NCBI GenBank assembly: GCA_902493375.1
Contig: CABUPH010000005.1
Span: forward strand, 1 to 64,000
DNA: 64,000 nucleotides
Source: an uncultured Collinsella sp.
Lineage (GTDB): Bacteria; Actinomycetota; Coriobacteriia; Coriobacteriales; Coriobacteriaceae
Reading direction: 5' to 3'
Below are positions 26,142 to 35,185 of this stretch, piece by piece. Below the pieces are notes generated by a model, which worked only from the letters and a program-made list of their open reading frames with translations, had not been told where the DNA came from and ran no database searches. A program made the translations under genes and the position numbers. The stretch's first letter is position 1. Each line of letters starts with the position of its first letter.

Positions 26142-26215
26142 CCTTTACCGCGCTGTGACGGCTAGCCTGACGGCGCATTTCCTGTAGTTGTTTTTTATCT
26201 CCTAAGGAGAGCGAC

Positions 26216-27181
26216 ATGGAGAACAAGTACGTCTGCTCTGTCGATATCGGCGGAACTAAGATCGCGACTGCCATCATGGAGTACCCGGCTGACGGTAGTG
26301 TGCCCCATCCCGTTTTTGAGGCCGAGGTTCCTACCGAGGCCCAGGAGGGCGGCGAGGCCGTCTTCCAGCGTATCGAGGCGTCCATCAAGGCTGCTCTCGA
26401 GGCGAATCCCGATGTCGAGGTCCTTGGCGTCGGTATCGGTGCCGCCGGCGTCGTCGATCCCAAGACGGGCGCCATCGCGTATGCCAATGAGATCATGCCC
26501 GGCTGGTCCGGCATTCAGTTGGGGCCGCGTCTGCGCGAGGACCTCGGTCTTCCCGTTGCCGTCGTAGGCGACGTGCAGGCTCATGCTCTGGGCGAGGCCC
26601 ACTGGGGCGTCGGCAAGGGCAAGTTCTCCGTCTTGTGTCTTGGCATCGGTACGGGCATCGGCGGCGCATATGTCGAGAACGGCCGCGTGATGCAGGGCTT
26701 CCATGGTGCTGCCGGCCATATGGGCCACATCGAGTGCTCGGCTGCCGCCGGCATTCCCTGCGCCTGCGGGCGTTCCGGCCATCTGGAGTCGGTTGCTTCG
26801 GGCACTTCCATTGGTCGAATGTACGATGAGCGTTTTGGCCGCGTCGACCCCAGCCGTCCTTCGGTCGGTCGCGATGTGAACGACCTGTGCCGTGCGGGCG
26901 ACGCAAAGGCGACCGAGGTCATCCATGACGCCGGCTTTGCGCTGGGTGCCAGCTTGGGCTCGCTCGCTAACATCCTGGACCCTGAGGTCATCGTCCTTTC
27001 GGGCGGCGTGATCCACCAAGGTCCCGATTGGCGTTCGCAGACGTGGAAGGATTCGGTGCACGAGGGCTATGCCAGCCAGGCGCTCGATCCGCTTCAGGAC
27101 ACGCCGATCCTCATCGGTTCGCTGGAGGGCGACGCGCCGCTTATCGGTGCCGCCGAGCATCTTCTTGCCTCGTTAAAGTAA
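26216..27181 (+). CDS. nanK: ROK-family N-acetylmannosamine kinase
   Basis: Phosphorylates ManNAc to ManNAc-6-phosphate, the second step of sialate breakdown. The 321-residue protein has the N-terminal ATP motif DIGGTK, a GGAYVENGR sugar loop and the ROK zinc-binding region (GHMGHIECSAAAG, IPCACGRSGHLES). In that region the usual final Cys of CxCGxxGC is His here. ATG 26216 follows AAGGAGAG. Glucokinase activity cannot be excluded by sequence alone, but neighbouring nanA and nanE favour ManNAc. Confidence 0.85.
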   Translation: MENKYVCSVDIGGTKIATAIMEYPADGSVPHPVFEAEVPTEAQEGGEAVFQRIEASIKAALEANPDVEVLGVGIGAAGVVDPKTGAIAYANEIMPGWSGIQLGPRLREDLGLPVAVVGDVQAHALGEAHWGVGKGKFSVLCLGIGTGIGGAYVENGRVMQGFHGAAGHMGHIECSAAAGIPCACGRSGHLESVASGTSIGRMYDERFGRVDPSRPSVGRDVNDLCRAGDAKATEVIHDAGFALGASLGSLANILDPEVIVLSGGVIHQGPDWRSQTWKDSVHEGYASQALDPLQDTPILIGSLEGDAPLIGAAEHLLASLK

Positions 27182-27198
27182 ACGTATCTGCTGTAGGA

Positions 27199-27227
27199 GC
27201 CTCCCGAGACAACACGCCTCGGGAGGC
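27199..27227 (+). terminator. Intercistronic hairpin between nanK and nanE
   Basis: A perfect 10-bp stem (GCCTCCCGAG / CTCGGGAGGC) with a 9-base loop and no T run. It probably acts as an mRNA stabiliser or a weak attenuator. Confidence 0.6.
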
Positions 27228-27251
27228 TGTTCTGAGAAAGGTTGCAGCCTT

Positions 27252-27938
27252 ATGACCGTCGATCCTTTGATTCAATCCCTGAAGGGCAAGCTCGTCGTGA
27301 GCGTTCAGGCGTATATGGGCGAGCCGCTTCGTACGCCCGAGACCATGGCTCAAATGTCTCGCGCTTGCGAGCTCGGCGGCGCTGCCGCCATTCGCTGCCA
27401 GGGCCTTGCCGACATTGCCGCCATTAAGGGTCGCTGTGAGGTTCCCGTCATCGGCCTGTGGAAGGATGGGCACGAGGGCGTTTACATCACGCCGACGCTG
27501 CGTCACGCTCGCGCCTGCGTTGCTGCCGGTGCCGATATCGTGGCGATCGACGCCACCGATCGTCCGCGCCCCGATGGCAAGACGGTCGAGGATACCTTCC
27601 GCCCGCTGCACGAGGAGGGTGTGCTTCTGATGGCGGATTGTGCCACCATCGAGGACATTCGCCGTGCGGTTGATATGGGCTTCGACCTGGTATCCACCAC
27701 GCTCTCTCACGGTGTCGCCGCCATCGACTGCACCATGGCCGATGGCCCCGACCTGCCGCTCCTGCGTCAGGCGACCGAGGAATTCCCCGGCCTTCCCATC
27801 ATCTGCGAGGGTCGCGTGCATACGCCCGAGGAGGCTCGCGCCGCGATCGATGCTGGCGCCTGGGCCGTTGTCGTCGGCACCGCCATCACGCACCCCACGA
27901 GTATTACGAGTTGGTTCAAGGCTGCGCTTGAGGCGTAA
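27252..27938 (+). CDS. nanE: N-acetylmannosamine-6-phosphate 2-epimerase
   Basis: Converts ManNAc-6-phosphate to GlcNAc-6-phosphate, feeding amino-sugar catabolism. The 228-residue TIM barrel has the family motifs LVVSVQAYMGEPL, VPVIGLWKDGHEGVYITPTL (catalytic Lys), IVAIDATDRPRP and ICEGRVHTPEEA. ATG 27252 has GAAAGG upstream. It is the last gene of the cluster. The further enzymes nagA and nagB are not in this window, so that part of the route must be encoded elsewhere. Confidence 0.92.
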   Translation: MTVDPLIQSLKGKLVVSVQAYMGEPLRTPETMAQMSRACELGGAAAIRCQGLADIAAIKGRCEVPVIGLWKDGHEGVYITPTLRHARACVAAGADIVAIDATDRPRPDGKTVEDTFRPLHEEGVLLMADCATIEDIRRAVDMGFDLVSTTLSHGVAAIDCTMADGPDLPLLRQATEEFPGLPIICEGRVHTPEEARAAIDAGAWAVVVGTAITHPTSITSWFKAALEA

Positions 27939-27990
27939 GACAGGCCTCGTATCCGCTCGGGGCGGTATACTCAATATTGGCAATTGACCG

Positions 27991-28026
27991 CGCGGGATCC
28001 GGGTTGCTGGATCCCGCGCTTGTTTT
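27991..28026 (+). terminator. Rho-independent terminator after nanE
   Basis: A perfect stem (CGCGGGATCC / GGATCCCGCG) with an 8-base loop is followed by CTTGTTTT. It closes the nan operon only 14 bases before the rapZ start. A -10-like TATACT (27966-27971) just upstream might start a rapZ transcript that reads through it. Confidence 0.8.
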
Positions 28027-28039
28027 CGGGAGGCAGCAC

Positions 28040-28960
28040 ATGCAAAAGGGAGATGCCATGGATGCGGCGGAGCGCTCGGAGCGCATCCCCGATATCGTCA
28101 TCATCACCGGAATGTCCGGATCGGGCCGCACACAGGCCATGCACGTGTTCGAGGACATGGGCTATTTTTGCATTGATAACCTGCCTCCGCGTCTCATCGC
28201 CCAGCTTGCCGAGCTCGTCGGCATCAATACGGGCGTGGGCAGGCATCTCGCCGTCACCTGTGACCTGCGCAGCCAGGGCTTGTTCGATGAGCTGCTCGAT
28301 GCCGTTGCCGCACTCGAGGAGCGCGAGATGAGCTGTGACATCGTGTTTCTCGAGGCCTCTGACGAGGTGCTGATCCGTCGTTATAGCGAAAACCGCCGCC
28401 GCCATCCCATTGCCAAGCCGGGGGAGACGACGGCCGATGCCATTCAGCGCGAGCGCCTTCAGCTGCAGGGCGTGCGTGACCGAGCCGATATGATTATCGA
28501 CACGAGCCGTCTGCGCACCTCTGCGCTGCGCAACAAGCTACGCATGGCATTTTCCGAGCTGTCCGACCAGCAGCTCATGGACGTCCACGTGTTCTCGTTT
28601 GGCTTTAAGCACGGCATGCCCGTCGAGGCGGACATTATGATCGATGTCCGCTTTCTGCCTAATCCGTTCTACGATCCCGAGATGCGCACGATGACCGGTC
28701 TCGATAAAAAGGTCTCCGATTTTGTTCTGGACCATCCCAAGACGCAGGAGTTTTGGAAGGCTTGGACACAGCTGCTCGATACGGTGATGCCGGGCTATAT
28801 CGCGGAGGGCAAGCCGCAGCTTTCTATCGCCATCGGCTGTACAGGCGGCCAGCACCGCAGCGTTGCCATCGCCGAGGCCACGGCACGTTATTTGGAAGGC
28901 GCCCAATATCACGTGAGCATTTCCCACCGCGACCTGTCGCGCGCCAACACGAAAGCATAG
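28040..28960 (+). CDS. rapZ: RapZ-like nucleotide-binding protein
   Basis: A 306-residue P-loop protein of the RapZ/YvcJ family. In E. coli RapZ adapts RNase E to the GlmZ small RNA. In Gram-positives the role is less clear. Walker A is GMSGSGRTQ, with Arg in place of the usual Lys, as in other actinobacterial members. FCIDNLPPRL, DIRSRGL-like and the C-terminal IGCTGGQHRSVAIAE motifs are present. Two starts have ribosome sites: 28040 (GGGAGG) and 28058 (AAAAGGGAG). The first is given. whiA follows after 6 bases. Confidence 0.9.
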   Translation: MQKGDAMDAAERSERIPDIVIITGMSGSGRTQAMHVFEDMGYFCIDNLPPRLIAQLAELVGINTGVGRHLAVTCDLRSQGLFDELLDAVAALEEREMSCDIVFLEASDEVLIRRYSENRRRHPIAKPGETTADAIQRERLQLQGVRDRADMIIDTSRLRTSALRNKLRMAFSELSDQQLMDVHVFSFGFKHGMPVEADIMIDVRFLPNPFYDPEMRTMTGLDKKVSDFVLDHPKTQEFWKAWTQLLDTVMPGYIAEGKPQLSIAIGCTGGQHRSVAIAEATARYLEGAQYHVSISHRDLSRANTKA

Positions 28961-28966
28961 GCCTGC

Positions 28967-29896
28967 ATGTCGTTTACCGCCGAGGTGCGTGACGAGCTCG
29001 CGCGCTGCGAACCCGAATGTGAATACTGCGATTTGTCGACGCTTGCCGCCCTGACGCGTGTGAGCGGTACACTTTCGCTGGCCGGCTCCGGGCGGTATCG
29101 TTTGACGGTCGCGACCGAGACGGGCGCCGTCGCGCGCACGATGATCACGCTGACGCATCGCATCCTTAAGCTCAAAACGGAGTTCACCGTTCGTAAATCT
29201 GTATTGCATAAGGTTCGAAACTACCTCATCACCTTGCCTGATCAGCCAGACCTGGATAAGGCTCTGGTGCTGCTGGGCATCCTCGACCGTAGGGGAGGAC
29301 TTGTCGCCGGCGTGCCCCGACATATCGTTGCCCGTCCTTGCTGCAGGCTTGCCTATATCCGCGGCGCGCTCATCGCGGGCGGTTTCGTGGCCGATCCACG
29401 CGGCGATTTTCATTTGGAGATCGCGGTGCAGGGCGAGCAATATGCCAAGGGACTTTGCGATCTGTTGGAGCAGATTGGGGTCCATGCGCGTGTTAATGCT
29501 CGGCGGGGGTCATATGCCGTGTACATTAAGAGCGCCGAGGAAATCGAGCATCTTTTAAAGCTGATTGGTGCCAAGCGCAGCGTTGCCGAGATTGAGGAGG
29601 CGCGCGCGGTCAAGTTGGTTAAGAACGATGTGAACCGTCGCGTGAACGCCGAGCTCGCCAACCAGACCAGAAGCGCCGGCGCTGCCCAACATCAGCTTGC
29701 GCTTATCGATGAGCTCGAGCAGCGTGGCCTTCGCGATGCGCTTCCGGATGCCTTGGCGGTCTTTTGCGACCTGCGCGAGCGCTACCCCGATCTGTCACTG
29801 CGTGATTTGGGGGAGATGGCTGACCCTCCCTTGTCGAAGTCAGCCCTCTACCATCGAGTTTTGAGGCTTGAAAAGCTCATTGAAGCAAACAGGTAG
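28967..29896 (+). CDS. whiA: DNA-binding protein WhiA
   Basis: A homologue of the WhiA sporulation/cell-division regulator found in almost all Gram-positives. The 309-residue protein has an N-terminal region starting MSFTAEVRDELAR, a central LAGLIDADG homing-endonuclease-like fold (YIRGALIAGGFVADPRGDFHLEI), and a C-terminal helix-turn-helix (LSLRDLGEMADPPLSKSALYHRVLRL). It directly follows rapZ. The yvcK/glmR gene that usually lies between these two is absent here. Confidence 0.94.
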   Translation: MSFTAEVRDELARCEPECEYCDLSTLAALTRVSGTLSLAGSGRYRLTVATETGAVARTMITLTHRILKLKTEFTVRKSVLHKVRNYLITLPDQPDLDKALVLLGILDRRGGLVAGVPRHIVARPCCRLAYIRGALIAGGFVADPRGDFHLEIAVQGEQYAKGLCDLLEQIGVHARVNARRGSYAVYIKSAEEIEHLLKLIGAKRSVAEIEEARAVKLVKNDVNRRVNAELANQTRSAGAAQHQLALIDELEQRGLRDALPDALAVFCDLRERYPDLSLRDLGEMADPPLSKSALYHRVLRLEKLIEANR

Positions 29897-30089
29897 TTTG
29901 AAGTATCGACTTATATATGGATTTAACTGCTATTTTAGTCTTTAAAACGTTTTAACGTAAATTTGATTTTCAATTTCGAGCATTCTCGTGAAATTCAAGT
30001 CAAAAAAAAGGTATATTAGGCGAGTGGTTAGTTTGTGGGCCTCAACGGCGGGCGCTGTAGCTCGCGGGGGCCTTACGAAAGGAGACACA
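29897..30089 (+). promoter_or_regulatory. Promoter region of the glycolytic operon
   Basis: This AT-rich region precedes gap. TATATT (30012-30017) is a good -10. The -35 (TGAAAT, 17 bases upstream) is weak. An imperfect inverted repeat (AATTTCGAG ... CTCGTGAAATT) overlaps the -35 area and could be an operator. The messenger leader would be about 65 bases. Confidence 0.5.
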
Positions 30090-31115
30090 ATGGCAGTAAA
30101 GGTTGCTATTAACGGCTTCGGTCGCATCGGTCGTCTGGCTTTCCGTCAGATGTTCGGTCATGAGGGCTCCGAGATCGTCGCTATCAACGACCTCACCTCT
30201 CCCGATATGCTCGCTTACCTGCTGAAGTACGACTCCACGCAGGGCAACTACGCTCGCGATCACGAGGTCGTTGCTGGCGAGGATTCCATCACCGTTGACG
30301 GCAAGGAGATCAAGATCTACAAGGAGGCCGACGCCAACAACCTGCCTTGGGGCGACCTCGACGTCGACGTCGTTCTCGAGTGCACCGGCTTCTACACCAG
30401 CAAGGCTAAGGCTCAGGCCCACATCAACGCTGGCGCCAAGAAGGTCGTCATCTCCGCTCCGGCTGGCAGCGATCTGCCCACCATCGTGTACAACGTCAAC
30501 CACGAGACGCTGACCGCTGAGGACAACATCATCTCCGCTGCTTCCTGCACCACCAACTGCCTCGCCCCGATGGCCAAGGGTCTGAACGACTTCGCTCCCA
30601 TCGTGTCCGGCATCATGACCACCATTCACGCCTGGACTGGCGACCAGATGCCGCTCGACGGTCCGCAGCGCAAGGGCAACAAGCGTCGTAGCCGCGCCTG
30701 CGCCGTCAACATCGTCCCCAACACCACCGGTGCTGCCAAGGCTATCGGCCTGGTTCTCCCCGAGCTCAACGGTAAGCTCATCGGTGCCGCCCAGCGCGTC
30801 CCGACGCCGACCGGCTCCATCACCAACCTCTACGCTGTCGTTGACAAGAAGGTTACCGTCGACGAGGTCAACGCTGCTATGAAGGCCTACGCTGCCACCA
30901 TCTCCGAGACCTTCGGTTACAACGAGGACGACATCGTCTCCACCGACATCATCGGCGAGACCCACGGCTCCATCTTCGACGCCACTCAGACCATGTGCTC
31001 TGACCTTGGCAACGGCCAGACCCTCGTTCAGGTCACCTCTTGGTACGACAACGAGAACTCCTACACCTCTCAGATGGTCCGCACCATCAAGTACTTCGAG
31101 AAGTTCGTTGCTTAA
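30090..31115 (+). CDS. gap: Glyceraldehyde-3-phosphate dehydrogenase
   Basis: NAD-dependent glycolytic enzyme making 1,3-bisphosphoglycerate. The 341-residue protein has the N-terminal Rossmann motif NGFGRIGRLAF, the active-site SCTTNCLAP (Cys), the His-containing IHAWTGDQ segment and SWYDNENSY near the end. ATG 30090 follows GAAAGGAG. Codon choice is very uniform, as expected for an abundant protein. It opens the run gap, pgk, tpiA, gpmI, with a terminator between gap and pgk. Confidence 0.97.
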   Translation: MAVKVAINGFGRIGRLAFRQMFGHEGSEIVAINDLTSPDMLAYLLKYDSTQGNYARDHEVVAGEDSITVDGKEIKIYKEADANNLPWGDLDVDVVLECTGFYTSKAKAQAHINAGAKKVVISAPAGSDLPTIVYNVNHETLTAEDNIISAASCTTNCLAPMAKGLNDFAPIVSGIMTTIHAWTGDQMPLDGPQRKGNKRRSRACAVNIVPNTTGAAKAIGLVLPELNGKLIGAAQRVPTPTGSITNLYAVVDKKVTVDEVNAAMKAYAATISETFGYNEDDIVSTDIIGETHGSIFDATQTMCSDLGNGQTLVQVTSWYDNENSYTSQMVRTIKYFEKFVA

Positions 31116-31154
31116 TTTAGCTTTTAGCGAATAGCTCGTTGAGCGTCTAAAGAA

Positions 31155-31199
31155 GGGCGCGGCCTTATAGGGCTTACACCCTAGGGTCGCGCCCTTTTT
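31155..31199 (+). terminator. Terminator between gap and pgk
   Basis: GGGCGCG and CGCGCCC close a structure containing a further AGGG/CCCT stem and are followed by five T. It probably lets gap be made in excess over pgk-tpiA-gpmI. Confidence 0.8.
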
Positions 31200-31255
31200 A
31201 TAAGAAATCGTCTGCCGTAATGGGAGGCAGACACGTACGAAAGGTAGAAGCAAAC

Positions 31256-32446
31256 ATGGCCTTTACCAAGAAGACCGTCCGCGACATCGATGTCGACGGC
31301 AAGCGCGTTCTCGTCCGCGTTGACTTTAACGTGCCTATCAAGGATGGCGTCGTTGGCGACACCACCCGTATCAAGGCTGCCCTGCCCACCATCAACTATC
31401 TCGTTGAGCACAATGCTCGCGTCATCCTCATGAGCCACCTCGGCCGTCCCGATGGCACCGGCTTCCAGCCCGAGCTGTCCCTCGAGCCCGTCGCCAAGAA
31501 GCTCGCCGAGCTCTCTGGTCTTGACGTTACCTTTGTTGCCGACACCTACGGCGAGAAGGCTGCCGAGGCTGTCGCCGCCGTCGAGCCGGGCAAGGTTCTC
31601 GTTCTCGAGAACGTCCGCTTCGATAAGCGTGAGAAGAAGAACGATCCCGAGATCGCCAAGAAGCTCGCTTCCTATGGTGACGTCTTCGTTCTCGATGCCT
31701 TCGGCACCGCTCACCGCGCCCAGGGTTCCGTCGTGGGTCCCGCCGCTTACCTGCCTGCTGTCGCCGGCTTCCTGCTCGAGAAGGAGGTCGACACGCTGAC
31801 CGGCATCTTCGCCGAGCCCGAGCGCCCCTTCGTCGCCATCGTCGGCGGTTCCAAGGTTTCCTCCAAGATCGGCGTTCTCGATCACCTCATCGACTCTGCT
31901 GACACCCTGATCATCGGTGGCGGTATGGCCTACACCTTCTTCCTGGCTCAGGGCCTGTCCGTCGGTCAGTCCCTCAAGGAAGAGGACTGGGTCGAGCGCG
32001 CTGGCGAGATGCTCAAGAAGGCCGAGGAGAAGGGCGTCAAGATCCTGCTCCCCATCGACAACCGCGTTGCCGATCACTTTGGCGAGGACGCTGTCCCCGA
32101 GGTTGTCGCTTCCGACGCTATCCCCGACGATCGTGAGGGTATGGACATCGGCCCCAAGACCGAGGAGCTTTACGCCGAGGCCGTCAAGGGCGCCAAGACT
32201 GTGTTCTGGAATGGTCCCATGGGCGTCTTCGAGTTCGACAACTTCGCTCACGGCACCCAGGCTATCGCCGAGGCTGTCGCCGAGGCCGACTGCACCTCGA
32301 TCATCGGCGGTGGCGACTCTGTCGCAGCTGTCAACAAGTTCAACCTGGCCGACAAGATGAGCTGGATCTCCACCGGTGGTGGCGCTTCCATGGAGCTCGT
32401 CGAGGGTAAGGCCCTGCCCGGAGTGGAGGCGCTTCTCGATGCCTAA
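31256..32446 (+). CDS. pgk: Phosphoglycerate kinase
   Basis: Transfers phosphate from 1,3-bisphosphoglycerate to ADP. The length of 396 residues is normal. It has RVDFNVPI near the N-terminus, SHLGRPDG (substrate loop), the nucleotide-loop segment VGGSKVSSKIGVL, NGPMGVFE, and the glycine-rich IIGGGDSVAA near the end. ATG 31256 has GAAAGGTAG upstream. The stop codon overlaps the tpiA start by 8 bases. Confidence 0.97.
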   Translation: MAFTKKTVRDIDVDGKRVLVRVDFNVPIKDGVVGDTTRIKAALPTINYLVEHNARVILMSHLGRPDGTGFQPELSLEPVAKKLAELSGLDVTFVADTYGEKAAEAVAAVEPGKVLVLENVRFDKREKKNDPEIAKKLASYGDVFVLDAFGTAHRAQGSVVGPAAYLPAVAGFLLEKEVDTLTGIFAEPERPFVAIVGGSKVSSKIGVLDHLIDSADTLIIGGGMAYTFFLAQGLSVGQSLKEEDWVERAGEMLKKAEEKGVKILLPIDNRVADHFGEDAVPEVVASDAIPDDREGMDIGPKTEELYAEAVKGAKTVFWNGPMGVFEFDNFAHGTQAIAEAVAEADCTSIIGGGDSVAAVNKFNLADKMSWISTGGGASMELVEGKALPGVEALLDA

Positions 32447-33206
32447 TCGCACCCTTCTTATCGCTGGTAACTGGAAGATGAACAACGACGTCGCCGAGGC
32501 CGCCAAGCTCGCCGACGAGCTGGCTCAGGCTCTGCCCGAGGTTCCGGCCGGCGTCGAGGTGCTCGTCTGCCCTCCGACCATCGACATCACCACGGTTCAT
32601 GACCGTATTCAGGCTGCCCCCATTGCCCTCGGTGCACAGAACGTGTACTGGGAGGCCAAGGGTGCCTTCACCGGTGAGTCCTCTTGCGACATGCTCAAGT
32701 CTGCTGGCTGCACCTACTGCATCATCGGTCACTCCGAGCGTCGTGACTACTTCCACGAGACCGACGAGGACCAGAACAAGAAGGCCAAGGCTCTCGTTGC
32801 CGCCGGTCTTGTTCCCGTCTTCTGCTGCGGCGAGTCCCTCGAGGTCCGCGAGGCTGGCACCTATGTCGAGCATGTCGTGAACCAGGTCAAGGCTGGCCTT
32901 GCTGGTCTTGAGATCACCTGCCCCAAGCAGGTCGTCGTCGCCTACGAGCCCATCTGGGCCATCGGCACCGGTAAGACCGCTACCGCCGAGGACGCTCAGG
33001 AGGTCTGCGGCGCTATCCGTGAGACCCTCAAGGAGATGTTCGGCGAGGAGCTCGCCGACGGCATCCGCGTCCTGTACGGTGGTTCCGCTAAGCCCGGCAA
33101 CATCGCCGAGCTCGTCGCCAAGCCCGACGTTGACGGCGCCCTCGTGGGCGGCGCTTCGCTCAAGGCTGCCGACTTCGCCTCTATGGTCGTCAAGGCAGGC
33201 GAGTAG
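32439..33206 (+). CDS. tpiA: Triosephosphate isomerase
   Basis: Interconverts dihydroxyacetone phosphate and glyceraldehyde 3-phosphate. The 255-residue TIM barrel has AGNWKMN (catalytic Lys), IIGHSERR (His), AYEPIWAIGTGKTA (Glu and the mobile loop), and LYGGSAKPGN. ATG 32439 lies within the last codons of pgk. This overlap suggests coupled translation. Confidence 0.97.
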   Translation: MPNRTLLIAGNWKMNNDVAEAAKLADELAQALPEVPAGVEVLVCPPTIDITTVHDRIQAAPIALGAQNVYWEAKGAFTGESSCDMLKSAGCTYCIIGHSERRDYFHETDEDQNKKAKALVAAGLVPVFCCGESLEVREAGTYVEHVVNQVKAGLAGLEITCPKQVVVAYEPIWAIGTGKTATAEDAQEVCGAIRETLKEMFGEELADGIRVLYGGSAKPGNIAELVAKPDVDGALVGGASLKAADFASMVVKAGE

Positions 33207-33211
33207 GACAT

Positions 33212-34765
33212 ATGGCACAGCGTCATCTTCCTGCACTCCTGATCATCATGGATGGTTGCGGCCTTGCTCCGGCCGATGGCGAGAACGCCGTCGCCGCTGC
33301 CAAGACGCCCTTCCTTGATAGCCTGTACGCTCAGTACCCGCACACCACGCTCGGCGCTTCGGGCGAGGACGTGGGTCTTCCCGATGGCCAGATGGGTAAC
33401 TCCGAGGTGGGTCACCTCAACATCGGTGCCGGCCGCATCGTGTTCCAGGAGCTTTCGCGCATCAACAACGCCATCAAGGACGGCTCCATCGCCAAGAACG
33501 AGGTTTTCGTCAAGGCTATGGACGACGTCAAGGCTGACGGCAAGACCCTTCACCTCATGGGCCTTATGAGCCCTGGCGGTGTTCATTCTCACATGAACCA
33601 CGTTGAGGCTCTGGTCAAGATGGCTGCCGAGCATGGTGTCAAGACCGTTCGCGTCCACGCCTTCATGGATGGCCGCGACGTTGACCCGCAGTCCGGTGCC
33701 GGTTACATGAGTGAGTTCTGCGCCTTCCTGGCTAAGATCTCCGAGGAGACCGGTTGCGACGCTCGCGTTGCCACCGTCTCGGGCCGTTATTGGGCCATGG
33801 ACCGCGATAATCGCTGGGAGCGCATCCAGCGCGCCTACGACGTCATGGTCAACGCGTCCGATGCCGATACCGACCCCGTTGCCGGTATCAAGGCCTACTA
33901 CGAGAAGGATCCGCGCGGCGACGAGTTCGTCGAGCCCTTCGCTGCCCACAACGAGGGCATTCACGAGGGCGACGCGGCCATCTTCTTTAACTTCCGTCCC
34001 GACCGCGCTCGTCAGATGACCCGCGTGTTCACGGACAAGGAGTTCGACGGCTTTGAGCGCGAGCAGATCAAGCTTTCGCACTTTGTGACGATGACTGAGT
34101 ACGATCCGACGTTTGACGTCGAGGTCGCCTTCCCCAAGACGTTCCCCGAGAACGTCCTGGCCGACGTTATCGCCGCCAATGGCCTGAAGCAGCTGCACAC
34201 CGCCGAGACCGAGAAGTACGCCCACGTGACGTTCTTCCTCAACGGCGGCATCGAGGAGCCCAAGGAGGGCGAGGAGCGCGTGCTCGTCGCTTCCCCCAAG
34301 GTCGCTACCTACGATCTGCAGCCCGAGATGAGCGCTCCCGAGGTTACCGAGAAGCTCGTCGCCGCTATTAACGAGGATCGCGCTGATTTCTACATCGTGA
34401 ACTTCGCGAACTGCGACATGGTTGGTCACACCGGTGTCTTCGACGCCGCCGTTAAGGCCGTCGAGGCTGTTGACGATGCCTTGTCCAAGGTTGTCCCGGC
34501 GATTCTCGCCAAGGGTGGCTTTGCGCTGATCACCGCCGACCACGGCAACGCCGACCACATGTTTGACGTTGCTTCCGACGGTTCCAAGCATCCGTTCACG
34601 GCTCACACCACCAACCGTGTGCCGTTCATCATCGTTGATGAGAAGGCCAAGCTCACCGGTATCGAGGACGGCCGTCTTTCCGATATCGCTCCGACCATGC
34701 TCACCATGGCTGGTATTGAGCCTTCCGCCGAGATGACGGGCCGCGTGCTCGCCACCGAGGCCTAG
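33212..34765 (+). CDS. gpmI: 2,3-bisphosphoglycerate-independent phosphoglycerate mutase
   Basis: Cofactor-independent, Mn-dependent mutase of the alkaline-phosphatase superfamily. It converts 3- to 2-phosphoglycerate. The 517-residue product has the metal/Ser region NSEVGHLNIGAGR, the HVHAFMDGRD-type segment (RVHAFMDGRDVDPQSG), FFNFRPDRARQ, and the final metal site TADHGNADHM. The usual MDGWG near the start reads MDGCG here. It begins 5 bases after tpiA. In other Actinobacteria tpiA is followed directly by secG, so gpmI is an extra member of this block. Confidence 0.95.
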   Translation: MAQRHLPALLIIMDGCGLAPADGENAVAAAKTPFLDSLYAQYPHTTLGASGEDVGLPDGQMGNSEVGHLNIGAGRIVFQELSRINNAIKDGSIAKNEVFVKAMDDVKADGKTLHLMGLMSPGGVHSHMNHVEALVKMAAEHGVKTVRVHAFMDGRDVDPQSGAGYMSEFCAFLAKISEETGCDARVATVSGRYWAMDRDNRWERIQRAYDVMVNASDADTDPVAGIKAYYEKDPRGDEFVEPFAAHNEGIHEGDAAIFFNFRPDRARQMTRVFTDKEFDGFEREQIKLSHFVTMTEYDPTFDVEVAFPKTFPENVLADVIAANGLKQLHTAETEKYAHVTFFLNGGIEEPKEGEERVLVASPKVATYDLQPEMSAPEVTEKLVAAINEDRADFYIVNFANCDMVGHTGVFDAAVKAVEAVDDALSKVVPAILAKGGFALITADHGNADHMFDVASDGSKHPFTAHTTNRVPFIIVDEKAKLTGIEDGRLSDIAPTMLTMAGIEPSAEMTGRVLATEA

Positions 34766-34792
34766 TAGAAAACAAATACCGTTTTCTAGTAA

Positions 34793-34828
34793 GGGGGTTG
34801 TCCACAACCGGACAACCCCCTTTTTTGG
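34793..34828 (+). terminator. Terminator of the pgk-tpiA-gpmI transcript
   Basis: A perfect 11-bp stem (GGGGGTTGTCC / GGACAACCCCC) with a 6-base loop and six T. Confidence 0.92.
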
Positions 34829-34885
34829 TATTTCTGCCATTTCCGCCCCGTCCTTGAGTGGCAGGTAGGGAAGAGCGGGGGATTG

Positions 34886-34894
34886 TGATATAGT
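34886..34894 (+). promoter_or_regulatory. Extended -10 promoter of secG
   Basis: TGATATAGT fits an extended -10 (TGn followed by TATAGT), 36 bases before the secG start. No -35 is evident, which suits the extended type. Confidence 0.55.
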
Positions 34895-34930
34895 ACTGGA
34901 GTTTGAACTGTTCTATTAAGGAGCTTATCT

Positions 34931-35185
34931 ATGGGTCCGTTCCAGATTCTTCTGTTTGTCGTTTGGGCTGTCTCTGCCGTGGCGCTGACGATTCTCGTCC
35001 TGATGCATTCCGGTAAGGGCACCGGCGTTTCGGATATGATCGCTAGCTCGCTGTATAACTCCAGCTCTGCCACGGGCGTCATGGAGCAGAACCTCGATCG
35101 CCTGACGGTAATTATGGCCGTTGTTTTTGCCGTGTGCGTCGTCCTGTGCATGTTCTTCTTCCCGCAGGGCATCGTCGGCTACTAA
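34931..35185 (+). CDS. secG: Preprotein translocase subunit SecG
   Basis: Small membrane subunit of the SecYEG channel. It has 84 residues with two hydrophobic segments (about 4-24 and 57-78). The conserved segment between them is LMHSGKGTGVSDMI. ATG 34931 follows TTAAGGAG. It is transcribed on its own between two terminators and lies near tpiA, as in other Actinobacteria. Confidence 0.92.
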   Translation: MGPFQILLFVVWAVSAVALTILVLMHSGKGTGVSDMIASSLYNSSSATGVMEQNLDRLTVIMAVVFAVCVVLCMFFFPQGIVGY

